Assembly (NCBI GenBank): GCA_014905825.1
Contig: JACGCN010000020.1
Location: 434,001 to 498,000 of the forward strand
Direction: 5' to 3'
Source: Lyophyllum atratum
Lineage: Eukaryota; Basidiomycota; Agaricomycetes; Agaricales; Lyophyllaceae
DNA: 64,000 nucleotides
In this document: in pieces, positions 34,301 to 44,257 of the stretch
Layout: every line of letters starts with the position of its first letter
How positions within the stretch are numbered: the first letter of the stretch is position 1
Made by a program: the position numbers and the translations under genes
Notes under the pieces: generated by a model
Databases searched by the model: none
What the model was told of the DNA's origin: nothing
Seen by the model: the letters and a program-made list of their open reading frames with translations, nothing else

Positions 34301-34382
34301 GGCTCAGGATGTAGAGCTCATCGTCGTCGATGCATTCAAGGATCTGAAGGAGATGTTCGTAAGTGATTGAAGAGAAATCCAT
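31350..34382 (-). CDS. Intron-less protein with two F-box-like domains and LRR-like repeats
   Basis: A single open frame of 1010 residues starting MDFSSITYEHLLQILECID at 34382; the frame extends a little upstream but only from a GTG. The first F-box-like segment covers about residues 3-46 (YEHLLQILECIDDDELYILS, LLCRRLNHLAI). A second lies at about 528-573 (MCDLDEDVFYLIFQHLE, LYPLAAVSRNFRAWALPVYL). Each is followed by some 430-480 residues with irregular leucine-rich spacing (for example LPKLRSLEIEF, LPMLTELRIYGSNVLPEEI, LPCLENLTVSI). The layout is that of two F-box/LRR proteins joined head to tail. Absence of introns over 3 kb contrasts with neighbours. As SCF adaptors normally carry one F-box, the second may be divergent or serve dimeric recruitment; that is inference. 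Confidence 0.72.
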   Translation of the reverse strand: MDFSSITYEHLLQILECIDDDELYILSLLCRRLNHLAIHVLLSRQGILTYDHKTKTSALYLCLPEHHKALTALRTAFSITSISSLSCEFRPRNSDVTIPLDRDLWRVLDLVVRPIQVPIQVKQIKLWVTYSVIPLLHEEQICDKLFTSTRSRSCQLLEVKYGNGNMRIYTRMPRLKGTTVWNFRCVRRLFDLAGGSCAGGKRYPFFRLASCLYPGHAHTKARRFPDFALQFYTLHNHRQFLPENIQDTLSALKTVDTLHIASAGVWGTVWSDILPRIAAVARDLEALGVDPTGKYLHDLIKFIAALPKIKFLKISVPHHTRWFDDNQIASQIRIRPRLSLLTDISAPLLYIPLLLAGHLPKLRSLEIEFSPYSVFSPKSERTLAQIASRLQQCKHVRITLNVKVIDIRDMLYNLDDFFRSGIGSGSASPYAIASRLIINGIQPFGPRRDQEEFVQVLTQLLRCFTAVHHVTFLISPWREAPAYLVSPLLHSIHTQSPNIKSINVNKKYYDVEKTIAGRERAAVSTGTMCDLDEDVFYLIFQHLETQELYPLAAVSRNFRAWALPVYLWRRGYRHPTTYLDVSLSKGHTAEQITDLSALTLSTIQTTSHLSCTISSLVERFRVFEFLRHLLRLLHKLTAIGKVSIDLSFPQFPIPERATEGAKAVWTDMILSVLNTIARKSTTLSVRGTGVFSFLTLLQLKGDPFQRLDSPKSTAMSPKHTLSALMIEADIMRLAVFRDWITAVLKDNKTVTCLWLSGVCYVDTYWVPHAINSLPMLTELRIYGSNVLPEEILKAIAQYPLLTYLLLDGCNWKDNQSMKLGVVMGTNPHMPLLRTLIAPVEYVAFFLERADALPCLENLTVSIKPSSGPLFVEDTLRSLRYLADRIDRLHRSRPNFRSLSFLARLPMHLGYTTSVGWEVIPQLTTELIFKVMANFNSFDTSAAEYLRRWLPTWVGLQRLRFEFEGDEAELLESVVANLQFAELCPTLRQVVLSGRNGRTHNLGSSPTAVKE

Positions 34383-34766
34383 GGGCAGATCGCTCGATGT
34401 TGTGGTGATCAAGTGAAAATGACGGGTTGCTTTGTCAGGAGCCACGTATTTATGTCAAGCCGCAAGCGCTTATCGACATCAACGGTGCTGGTCGTCCCTA
34501 CACCGAGATGTCCCGTGTCAAATGGTGCCCTTGCGATCGCTCAGCAAGATCCAACACATGTACAACATGGATCGAGCACCTTTCGCGAAGCATACACGAC
34601 ATGATAAGTAATAAATATCCACTATGCAATAGCCAAGGAAGGAATACTAATTAGCTACTAGTACAGACATAGAGTACAATAGAAGAAGAGCATGCGAATG
34701 ATTTCTATGATAAATCTGACGACGTGAGAGAAACAAACCCGAAAGCAAGCAACGACAACAAATGCT
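34383..34766. other. Spacer: promoter of the double F-box gene
   Basis: 384 nt between the start of the double F-box gene and the stop of the Zn2Cys6 regulator (both minus strand). It holds the upstream gene's 3' UTR and the F-box promoter. No gene seen. Confidence 0.4.
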
Positions 34767-37700
34767 TCAAAAGCCCAGCTGCTCAACAAAACTTTGCCAT
34801 GTGGCATCTAAAATCGGAGCAGCCTGTTCAAACGGCGCCTGCTGCGGCTGGTGATGGTATGTCTGGAAACCTGACGTAGGGTAGAAGCTGGTATCGGTCC
34901 CATGGAGCTCGGCCAAGGGCGGTTGCTGTGGGATGGGCGTCGCCGCCGGGAAATCGAACAAATCATTGAAGTTACTGAACATGGTATCCCCGACATCGAA
35001 GCTTCGCATGTCCTGAGCGAGCGTTGGGTGCATGGTGTCTACATTTAGGTCGGAGAAGTGATAGTCGGTCCCCATGGTTAGAGTGATAGACTGCGAGATT
35101 CCAGAGGTGGCCGCATCGGGCGCGCCTAGGTCGGCGAGAAGATGGGTTTTGCCGCTCAAGCGGTCGAGTTCGGCGTCCAATGGAGGAGGGGTAGCAGCAC
35201 CATGTGCCGCCCCATGATCCATAGCCTCATGAGCCCTTTGGTGGAGACGATGTATTGAATCCTATTCGTTGGTCAGAAATAGCTATGGGCAACGAGAACA
35301 TGCATACTAAAAGGTTTGCTGCGGGACGGGCAGTCAGGGCAGCATCTTGGAATAACTTGAACAAGACATCCAGTTCGGCCAAAGCAGGGGTCGCCATATT
35401 AGACGTAGGGGCGCGGGTCACGAGCAGGCCCATCACAATCTGAGATATACGATAGGACTTGAGTAGGTTATTCGAACAATGCAAATGGTTTGCTCACAGC
35501 AGCGGAGAGTCCCTGGGACCAAGGTAAGGTCGTTCTCGAAATTGGGTGAGGTGCTATCCTCCAGTATAGCTGTAACCCTTCTATAAGCCGCCACGCTGAG
35601 CGATATATAGCAATGACGGAGGGGATATATCTGTGGCGCGCCAGATCCACAGGCATTTCTTGGAGTGCACGTGCGAAGTATGCCCTGTGAATATTCAATA
35701 GTGCTGTGGGAACGTTGAGGACGTTCATTCAACAGCTGAGAGTACTGCGCAAGACGCACTGATTTCTTTGGTGGCAAGAACCATCCAACGCTGCATATGG
35801 AGCTCAGTGGTTACCGGATGATGAACGTCTTGTCCTGCATCGCAGACTGGCCGCCACATGGGAGGAACTGGGAAATCACGAACTCGTCGATCCAGGGAGA
35901 GGACAACAGCGTAAGTGGGCTGCTTTGGTCCGAAAGCTGTGGCCATGATAGAGTGCAGCAAGGCGGTATATTGCCAATTCCAGGTATTGACTACTGACAT
36001 GTTAGTCAAAGGAAACAATGCTCAAGAAGGTACGCACAGTTGGCAGGTGGTTCGCGGTCACCATTGGCAGGCTCGTTAGGATCCCTTGGAATGGGACAGT
36101 CGATATACGAAGGGGACATCGTTGGTGGTCGTCCAAAGTAGAAACTCTAACGGAATAATTAGTTCACTGTCTATCCGCTGTTTGGGGATGTATGTCTTCT
36201 TACAGTCCATGTGTCGAGATGGAACAGCTGCCAAAACAAGCGACAGCGTCGTTGTACATTTGGATCCGAGAGGTTCCATCGGGCACTATTCAGGTCTAAT
36301 AGCAGCTCGTGAATCCTGTGAATATGCGATTTCCAATGATGCCTTACGTAGTCCAGCCTAGAAGGTATAAGAATGTAGTTAGGTATATGTAAGGTCAAGC
36401 CACAGCGCAGGACCTACAGTGTGGCCTAGTCGGACAGCCTGTCCAACGTACGCCCACACAGTATTGGATTCCGTCGAGTCAGAATCGCTGAAGTCCACAT
36501 ATTGAGCAATATGGATCTTTGATAGGAATCAGGGATTTGATTAGGCAACTCGCAAAAGTAAAACTTACGAGAGCCTGAATTGAAATTCGTGTAGTATTAG
36601 CGTTAAAGCGAAGGGCCGCTCGCGACAAATGGTAGAACTCTTGGGCCTCGGTGGAGTACGGTTGTCTATCTGCATCAAATAGAGCGCCGATGGCGAACAC
36701 GACAAGCAGCAAAGACAGGGAATGATGGCACGTAAGGGCTTCGAAAGAACTGGAAACTAGTTAGCATCATGGTAAGAGGCCGAAAGTTACAACAAGACGA
36801 TGCGCACTCTGCTCGATACACATTGGTTAAAATCTCATCGAAGAGTTCAGTCCGGGGAACGGGAGTATACCTAAAATGGGTCAGATCATTGTTTCAAGGA
36901 GTGGGACGTTGAGCGCTCACATAAATTTCCCATGCTCTTGGTATATTTCACAAAGGTGAATAGCCTCTGACAGCGTCGGTAATAAGCTGAAGATCTCCCG
37001 TCCAAGCCCGGAGTCGCAGCCTTGGAGCTCCGGATGTGATAGTTCGGCGAGCCTTTGTGATAAACGAGGAGGAAATGGCTTCGCCGGGGGCTGATGTGCA
37101 AGCGCCTGTTCGGTGTCAGCGCAGGAATGATCCTATCAGCCTCAAGACATCTTACCCGAATCAGATACTACAAAGAGGCTTCAGTAAGGGCTGAAAGCGA
37201 AAAGCGCACCGAGAACGAACCTCAGAGCGTGCCGTCTTACCGAAAAAGCAGCACTCACTACGAAGACCTATTGACAAAGTGCCTGGAGAGAAGATATGGG
37301 CGATCGTTGATCTGGACGGGTTGCAAAAGTACCCACCAAAAGCATCAACGAAGTTCTCGTCATCAGCGTGTGTGGATTGAGATTGAACATGCTCTTGTGG
37401 TTCTTCCGGCTGTGGCGGAACGGGTGAGGGTGTGGATGTGTTTGTTGTAGGGGTAGGGGCTGGGGGTGGTCTGAAGGTCTGCGATGTGATTGGTTGTAGA
37501 ACGTCCTTCTGCAGAAGAGGGTGGGGCTCGTCAGATACCGATTCCTGTAGAGTTCGCAGAGCTTTCTCAAGTTCGCGATTTCGAGTGCACAGCTGTTCGA
37601 TGCGATCATGAAGTTCCTCAGTATTCGCAAGAACCAAACGGTTTCCTTTGCCAGGCGTAAGGGATCCTGAAGAAGATCAGTCAGCCTGATCGTGAGCAAA

Positions 37701-37979
37701 GGAAACAGATTAATTACCATCTGGGCATATGGAGCCACAACCTCTCGATACACATTTCTCGCAAGGGACCTATATAGGGCTTCCTACTTAGAAGAAACAC
37801 CTACGTATTGAAGAAACGCACGTTTTTGTCGCATCGAAGCTTTAGTCTTCGACATTCAGCACACGAGGTTGGCCTACAGTGATGCCTTCAGTGATAAGTC
37901 GAGAGGTGACTCTGAGTACGCACACTCGTCCAGGCTTACGCCGAGTCTTCTGAACACCATCCTTTTCCTTCCCATTCAT
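34767..37979 (-). CDS. Zn(II)2Cys6 fungal transcription factor
   Basis: Multi-exon gene from MNGKEKDGVQKTRRKPGR (37979) to VEQLGF, stop at 34767. The zinc cluster is assembled from three exons: RKPGRVPTSCAECRRLKLRC, then DKN, then VPCEKCVSRGCGSICPDG, giving six cysteines with correct spacing. The next exon gives SLTPGKGNRLVLANTEELHD, followed by a leucine-rich coiled coil (EQLCTRNRELEKALRTLQES) for dimerisation. After a Pro/Thr linker come the fungal-specific regulatory domain blocks: LAELSHPELQGCDSGLGREI, FSLLPTLSEAIHLCEIYQ, LVVFAIGALFDADRQPYS, EAQEFYHLSRAALRF, FARALQEMPVDLARHRYIPS and ELDVLFKLFQDAAL. The C-terminal exon (34767-35222) is acidic/Gln-rich with DLFDFPAATPIP, suitable as an activation region. 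The targets are unknown. Middle exon borders are approximate. Confidence 0.85.
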
Positions 37980-39346
37980 GCCCGCCCTACGCATTTGGAT
38001 TGGCCAGTCCTCGCGTGTTAGACGCTAACCTGTGACTTAGGCGGTGGGCGGTGGGCGGTGGCCCTAGCTTCGTGAGAGAAAGAAACGAGAGTTCGACCAC
38101 GCAGTGTTGATAATAGTCAAGCTGCCTATGAAGAGAGTGTTCAATGCCTTCTGCAACGAGGAAATTGAAGATCCTTACTCACTGCCATTAACACCGTGTT
38201 GGACGCAAGAGTCGAGGGGGGAGTGGATGGGTCTTACTCGATCCCCATCAACATGCACAGCTGATCACAAACTGTCGCACAAAATGAATTCAACGCATCT
38301 TTTGATCTCCTTGTCAGCCTTCTTCGTCCTTCTCTTCTGAGAGAAAACCATTTTCTGTAACCCTAACCAGGCTGGAGTGACAGCCTGCGTGACTTTACAA
38401 AATACTACGAAATATAGGTCGCGACAAGGGATCCCCACCCAAACACGCCCCCGGAAGCTCCCCTAAGGTCTGTCTGGAAGATGACCCAAAAATCGGCTTC
38501 AAAATACGCAATGTCGACCCTCAAATATGCAATGTCGGACAGGGATCTTCACGCGAGGAGATCACGTGTCAAGCAGAAACGCGTCCAAAAAAGACGCGTC
38601 AATTATCGGCTATCACTCTTTTGACAGCTGAAAATCGTTCTTCAACGTAGCGACGCTGGATCTCACCCTCTACATTACAAATTCTTGCATGCACGAACCG
38701 GGTGTCGGAAAACTTTTCATCCTATGAGGGACGCAATGTCGCTGGCAAAGGCCAAGGTTCGCTCCGCCTCAAATAGTAGTAAATACGCAGTCACCAGCGC
38801 ACCGCTTCGTTTAACATGTCTGATTTCTGGCGAAAGGAGCTAAACGTGGAGGCTTAATCGCGGTTACAGTGAACTTACAGCAGCGTATACACATTGATAT
38901 TTGACTGGTGTGGCTCAATTTTCGACGAGGAGGCGGCAATATCTCTTGCAATTCTTTCAGTCACAACGTGACTAAATGTCCAAATATGGAGTGTGCGAAA
39001 GCACTGCCACCTGTCAGGCAGGAATCTTTAGTGATGGGCCAGACCGCTGTCAATCCAACCTTCTTTTGATTGCGATCGAGTAAGACCCAACCTCTGTGGA
39101 CTCCGCAAGAGTCGGGATATTAAACCGCTTAGCCACGTGGCTATTATTAGTAACGACTTCTGACTCAAACACCAATCAATAAGGCCCTTCTAATTTGGAC
39201 AGAACCCTGACCATGCAGCTTCCTTCGCGGTCCCTCTATGCTAATGATCTACATTTACACACTTTCATCCATATTGTGCTCCCTTGGTCCACGTCAATTA
39301 TGATGTCGACGACAGTGACTGAATGGAGCTGAAGAGTTACGTGTTC
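37980..39346. other. Intergenic region before the transposon
   Basis: 1.37 kb without a supportable gene. It starts with the promoter of the Zn2Cys6 factor. Near 38041-38060 GGTGGGC is repeated three times. At 38577-38600 two ACGCGTC boxes lie 8 nt apart (ACGCGT is the MCB/Swi6-type motif in yeasts). Near 38503-38546 a CAAATATGCAATGTCG-like unit occurs twice. These may be regulatory or chance. Confidence 0.35.
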
Positions 39347-39354
39347 GCACTGCC
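39347..39354. repeat. Left 8-bp target-site duplication GCACTGCC
   Basis: GCACTGCC immediately precedes the left transposon end and is repeated exactly after the right end at 43667-43674. An 8-bp duplication is typical of hAT and some other superfamilies. Confidence 0.8.
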
Positions 39355-39585
39355 GGACCCCGAACTCACACAGAGATAGCGGCGGAGTTTGAATTAGTGT
39401 CGCACGATCTTCGTGGTTTAGTGTAGTCTGTGTCGAACATCCTATGTCTGTCTGCATTCCCTGTAAGATATATGATGTATCTGTTTAGCTTTTTCTCTGT
39501 TCTTAGTTCTCTGTTCGTAGTGTAATATGTCTGTGTAATTTTCTTTGTGGATACCAATCACGTCTGCTGAAGTAAAACATCGGTC

Positions 39586-39700
39586 ATTGCGGCGGCGGCC
39601 GCGGCGCGCGGGCGTTCCCCCCGAACCCCCCTTGAGCCTGCGGCGCCTTGCCACTTGGGCGTTCCCCCCAAGACCCCCCAGCCTGCGGCGCTTCGGCTGT
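39586..39700. repeat. GC-rich direct repeat (GGGCGTTCCCCCC units)
   Basis: Two imperfect copies of a unit reading GGGCGTTCCCCCC-AA-CCCCCC-AGCCTGCGGCGC, at about 39610-39646 and 39657-39692. They are much richer in C and G than the surrounding element, which suggests foreign origin within it or a structured RNA/DNA role. No coding frame. Confidence 0.65.
39667..39674. other. C-tract inside the second GC-rich unit
   Basis: Run of C residues within the second repeat unit; together with the C-tract of the first unit and the following CCCCCC runs it could form an i-motif on this strand or a G-quadruplex on the other. Structure is inferred from base composition only. Confidence 0.3.
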
Positions 39701-40356
39701 ATTTAGTTCCTTGACAAATCCAGTAGAGGTTGACAAAAAAGACCAGTCAAAAAGTTATCGCACCAAGGGTACTTGAACGCACGCCCTTACCACTCATGTC
39801 TTAAACGAAAGGGAAACAATCACTACAATACTAACCGGTTCACCATCTGGCCATACACGTTTCGTACTATCCGCAACCTAAGACCGAGAACGCAGACATC
39901 GCACAGACAACCGTCCTGCGACGCGACGCGTTGTGGACACATATCTAATTCGAACTCCCACTATCTCTGTGCTAGTCCTAATTCCCCTGACATGATGCTA
40001 CAAGACAGAGATAGAGAACAGAGGTATTTCAGTTAACAGAGATAAAATACAGCAATACTACACTACCACTGGGGACTGGCAACGCTGCGGGAAAAAGCGT
40101 GATAGCAAAAGTGGTCACCGCCCATTTCGGAATGAGTAGATCCGAGATTTCGCCAGGCCAATTCTAACTCCGTGCTTCGAAAACCTTCTATGCACCAACT
40201 TCGCCTTTCCTCATCGTTAGTTTTCAACACATCCCAACATCTAATATAGGACCTAATTATGAGGTATATACTTCTATCAACATATTAAGCAAATCTACTT
40301 GAGAATTAAAGGTGATTAAAGTGTGAAAATTCCTTATCAGCAAACTTGAGTCTTGA

Positions 40357-43248
40357 TTACTCCTCCAAGTCTGCGTCGTCTCGGTCGTCGACAGCCTCCC
40401 AATCCAGCGGCTCCGGGCTTTCTCGTGGAGACAAACGACAATCAGATGCGGATTCCGTGTGCGCCGTCGATTTGTAGCGCGTCACAGCCACGATCAGCTG
40501 AGTTAATGCGTCCGCTTTTGTCATTTTCGAGATGAGTGTTTTCGACAGGATGTTCTTATCGTGCCGACGGTGCCAATTGATCTGGAGGCGAATCTGGTCC
40601 ACGGTGAGGTTCTTCCCGCTTGACGTCTTCCCCTGCTTCAGGGAGCCAATATCAAGCTCGATTTCCAGGGCATCAAGAACCCGCTCTCGATCATCCTTTT
40701 TCTTCTTCGTCACGACATCCTGCTTGAGCTTCAAGTCCTGGACTTTCTTCATGTGGTCTATCTCCAACACCCGCTTTTTTCGTTCAATACCAGCTGCGTC
40801 TCGTTTGCGAGCAGCTTCCCGGAGGTATTTCTGGTCTGCAGTACGACACCTCCTGCTGATGAAAGCGTGAGTGCGATTTGTTTTGTACATGGTTTTTGAA
40901 TTGAATTTTCGGAGCGACAGGTTTGGGGCCGCACGCATCGCCACCCGCAGGGAACCGAGTGCGCCCTCGTTGTGATCATTTGTTGCAGGTATGTGGATTC
41001 TGGCTTTTTGTGACGCGGATAGCCGGCTGATTACACCATTTTCTTCAAATTCAGATGTAAACCGGTTCCAGGTATCCAATGCGCCGCGAAAAAATGCGAC
41101 CAGGCATGGCTCGAGGTGGGGCAATGAAGGGGCTAGTTGGTGGATCGCGTAAAAGACCTCGGGACGTTCCCATAGCTTTCCATCGAGTGATCCCGTCATA
41201 TGCGATGCGTCTGGTGCGAGGAGGAGCGTGGGTTTGTCAATGATGGCGTTACAGTGAACCTTCACTTCGACGTGAAGCGGTTTTAGATCTAACGCGTTCT
41301 TCTGGACCCCGGATACACGGACCGAGCGCATGTACGGGTGGCTGACAGATAAGGAGTAGAGAGCGAGCACGCAGAGCTCCGTGAGAGTAGCAATGTCCGT
41401 GAGTGCCTTGAATACATTTCCCTCCATGTGATTAAAGTTTCGGGCTTCCTTGTTGTCTTTTACCAAGGTCAGGAACTCGAGGTAGTAAGGGAGGTGTACG
41501 ATTAGTTCACCCGAGGCTTCACAGTGCGATTGAAATCGGGTATTGCTCGTGTCGGGGAAGCGGATCGGATAGGTAAGTCGTGTTTCGAAAAAAATCCGGT
41601 AAATGTCTTGCTGACCCTTCTTATCATCCTTGTGGTTAAAGATTGCTCCTGCTAGACTCGTTAGCTTAACCGCGCCGCCCTCAGATACCTCTTCAGCACG
41701 ATCTTTGGCTTTGGATGGTCCCGCCGCTGCCGCCGCGGCGTTATCGCGATTCATCAACTTGATCGGGCCATCGACCCCTGCGCTTTTCCAGAATTCGCCC
41801 ATGGCACGCGCACCACCCTTTACGGAATTCATCTCCTTATGCATGCAGCAGCCTGCCCAGACAAACAGCCGTGCATCCATCTTCTCCTGCTCGGACAACT
41901 TCTCCCATCCCGACTCTCCGAATCGACGGCATAATCCATCATAGATAACCTTGTCCCGCTTGTCCTTCTCGGCCTCAGGGAGCACTTCCCATGACTCGAT
42001 TCCTCCGGCAGCCTCGATCTTCTCGTTGCAGGCTTCCATAATAATTGGAAGAAGCTCCGATGCGGGCATGGCCTTCATGTAATGTTGACCCCGCAACGTG
42101 AGATCGGTTACAGTCTTCCATTCCAGAATCAAGCGTGCAAGCTTCTTCTGGTCCTCCGCATGATCTGTACCCAGTCCCAGGATATAAGTGGCAAACAAGG
42201 ACGCGTCTGCCGGCGCTATATTGCCCATCGGGCTGTCGTTGTAAGTTTCGTACATTTCTTTGACCTGATTTTGAAGGCCGCGAAATTGCATCTCGCTCGT
42301 GTGATTTGGTGCTGAAGAAATTCCCAGAAAGCGTGTCGCAAACCCGTTGTCCGGATTCTCGTAGCTTGGAACAGACACTGTCGCGTGTCTTGATTCGTAG
42401 TTGCGCTTGCGTACCGTGGTCCCATCTCCACTTAACGTAAGACCTTGTTATGGATGCCATTTTAGCTTTTCTCTTGGCAAAACAGGATAAGAACACTCAC
42501 CCTTCGCGCCTTCGATTTCACTGACCAGCTGCATCTCTGCTGCAATCCCACCCTCGTGTATGATCCGACTCACAGTCCTAGTGCTCACGCTATCCACCAC
42601 CCTGCACCCAAGACCCTCCCCGACAACATGAATCATGTCGTCAATCTTCTCCTCCGGCACGCTGAGGCACACCAATTTCCTGATCATTTCCCTTATGGCA
42701 TCCTTTATGACATTCTTTTCTTTGAGGTAGAAGTTCCCAGGGACCGCAAGAGCTGCGTCAACAGCTATCCTGGCAGCGCGGACATGTTTTTCCGCGATGC
42801 GGCGAACCTTCATTTGTGACGCGTGTGTAATCCGGCGGTTTTCGACACGCGTGATTTTTCGCGACGCTTTCGCGCGCGCGGCTTCCCTGGACTTGTTGCG
42901 GAGTTTGCGCCTGTAGGCGCCAAGCTGGTCCCTGTACTTCTTGACCTCCTTTCGGAGACGTGAGAGCTCGGGATCAGACTGATGATCAGAACTGACAGAA
43001 GCAGGGTTGGCAGTTCCGTGAGATGCCTGCTTTTGAGCCAACATTCTGGCCGCCATTGTTAAGGAATGTGCTCTCTGCAGTGCCGAGCGCCGGGCCATTG
43101 CACGGTGTAGGGATTTCCGAGGGAAATTTAGTAAATTACCGCCTTGCCGACCGATACACAAAGCGCGTCGCGTTGGCGCGTGACTTCTTCGATCGCGTCG
43201 CGTTTCCTTTTTTGGACTTGTTTGACGGGCATCCAGATGCGCTTTCAT
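40357..43248 (-). CDS. Transposase-like protein of an unclassified basidiomycete family
   Basis: Two exons, 43248-42501 and 42443-40357 (57-nt intron), with no stop or frameshift. The true start may be the ATG at 43248 or MARRSALQRAHSLTM at 43098. N-terminal part: coiled coil and very basic (ELSRLRKEVKKYRDQLGAYR, RKLRNKSREAARAKASRK), probably DNA-binding. Then DSVSTRTVSRIIHEGG and, across the splice, GLTLSGDGTTVRKRNYESRH, resembling the first RNase-H-fold strand with its Asp. Further acidic candidates are LLAPDASHMTGSLDGKLWER and IPATNDHNEGALGSLRVAM. A second coiled-coil basic region precedes the acidic end (WEAVDDRDDADLEE). I know this set of motifs from large families in mushroom genomes but cannot place it in a named superfamily. 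Location between terminal repeats makes the transposase role likely. Confidence 0.7.
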
Positions 43249-43666
43249 CTAAGGTTGCGGTGTGCTTCCACGGCCACTTGACACCTCAAGTAAGGGGCGC
43301 ATTCATTACTTTCTATCATCATACTTCAACTTTTAAGAACAGAATCCTAAGGAAGTTACTCGTTCTTGAACTCGCACCTATACTGTTGCTACACACAAGC
43401 ACTATCTTATGTATATCTAGAATTTTGAAAATTCTGTTCTTAAATATTGACTTCTATGCTATTTGCGACTACTTTCTCTCATACAAACTCGCCATTCCGT
43501 GTGGTCGATGTAAAGTTAACGAGGTGTACCATTTTTTGTGAGGTGGTCGGAGTTCAAATTGGCAGAGCATTGCCAGTCCCCACTACCACAGCATACAGAG
43601 AACGCGACGCGTTCGATCACGTGACCGTTTTCAAACACCGCTATCTCTGTGCAAGTCCTAATTCCC

Positions 43667-43674
43667 GCACTGCC
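43667..43674. repeat. Right 8-bp target-site duplication GCACTGCC
   Basis: Exact copy of 39347-39354, directly after the right terminal repeat. Confidence 0.8.
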
Positions 43675-44257
43675 TAGTGCTCCACTTCGAGCCACCCCGG
43701 CTGTCCATCTAGCGAACCTCTGCGTTCATACACGAGTGAGCCAGTGGCACCACCGTCTGGTTGGCTAACGTTCAAAGTGGGTTTCCCCAGTTATTATATA
43801 TCGTCCAGTCGAAGTACATATTCCAATGGATTAGCAGGTGTCAGATAGCCAAGGCAATTGGAAGGCGAGATTCCGGCACATGTCAAAGATCGAGTCACAA
43901 AATTTCGGATCGATTCCAAATTCCCAGTCCGAGGGGAACATATGCACGAGCGCCTCTCTGTCTTGTACCCGCACTAAGTGGGCGAACATTGATGACAACG
44001 AGTAACACCTGACAGTCAGTCGGAATCTCATTTCACTTTTGTCTGACCTATTTGCGCCCTTTCTCCGTTGAACGCAAGGCACCCGACCATATGTACACAC
44101 CTTCTGTGGATAGAAGCAGACAGGGATGTCAGGCTGGATCAGTTAAACCAAATAGGGCAACGTCTCTCTTATTCGCTTCCAACAACTCCTTTGGAGGTTT
44201 GGTTAAAAACTCCAATTTGTGGACTCGTCCTCCCCTAGTTTCTCCCCCAACATCACC
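43675..44257. other. Intergenic region upstream of the DUF2235 gene
   Basis: 583 nt between the transposon and the DUF2235 start codon. It should contain that gene's promoter; insertion of the transposon lies about 0.6 kb from the ATG. No other feature seen. Confidence 0.4.

Larger units (their letters stand above)
39355..39986. mobile_element. Short non-autonomous copy nested at the left end of the composite transposon
   Basis: 632 bp with its own left and right terminal repeats but no transposase. The ends also share GAGTTTGAATTAG/GAGTTCGAATTAG next to the core, extending the inverted repeat. The bases just right of it (CTGACATG) do not match the left GCACTGCC, as expected if the outer ends of the composite were used. 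The interior carries GC-rich repeats (39610-39700) and a tRNA-like patch (39768-39850). Confidence 0.65.
39355..43666. mobile_element. Composite DNA transposon with terminal inverted repeats
   Basis: 4312 bp bounded by exact GCACTGCC duplications. The left end and the reverse complement of the right end match in 18 of 21 positions around the core CACAGAGATAGCGG (39365-39380 region; right copy 43641-43655). Inside, 39961-39986 is a second copy of the right end, 25 of 26 bases identical to 43641-43666 and in the same orientation, and 40005-40014 carries the left core ACAGAGATAG again. A sub-terminal inverted pair (40067-40086 and 43566-43585, 17 of 20) flanks the transposase part. I read this as a 632-bp internally deleted copy joined to a long copy, moved together as one unit. 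The transposase gene is read toward the left end. Confidence 0.8.
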
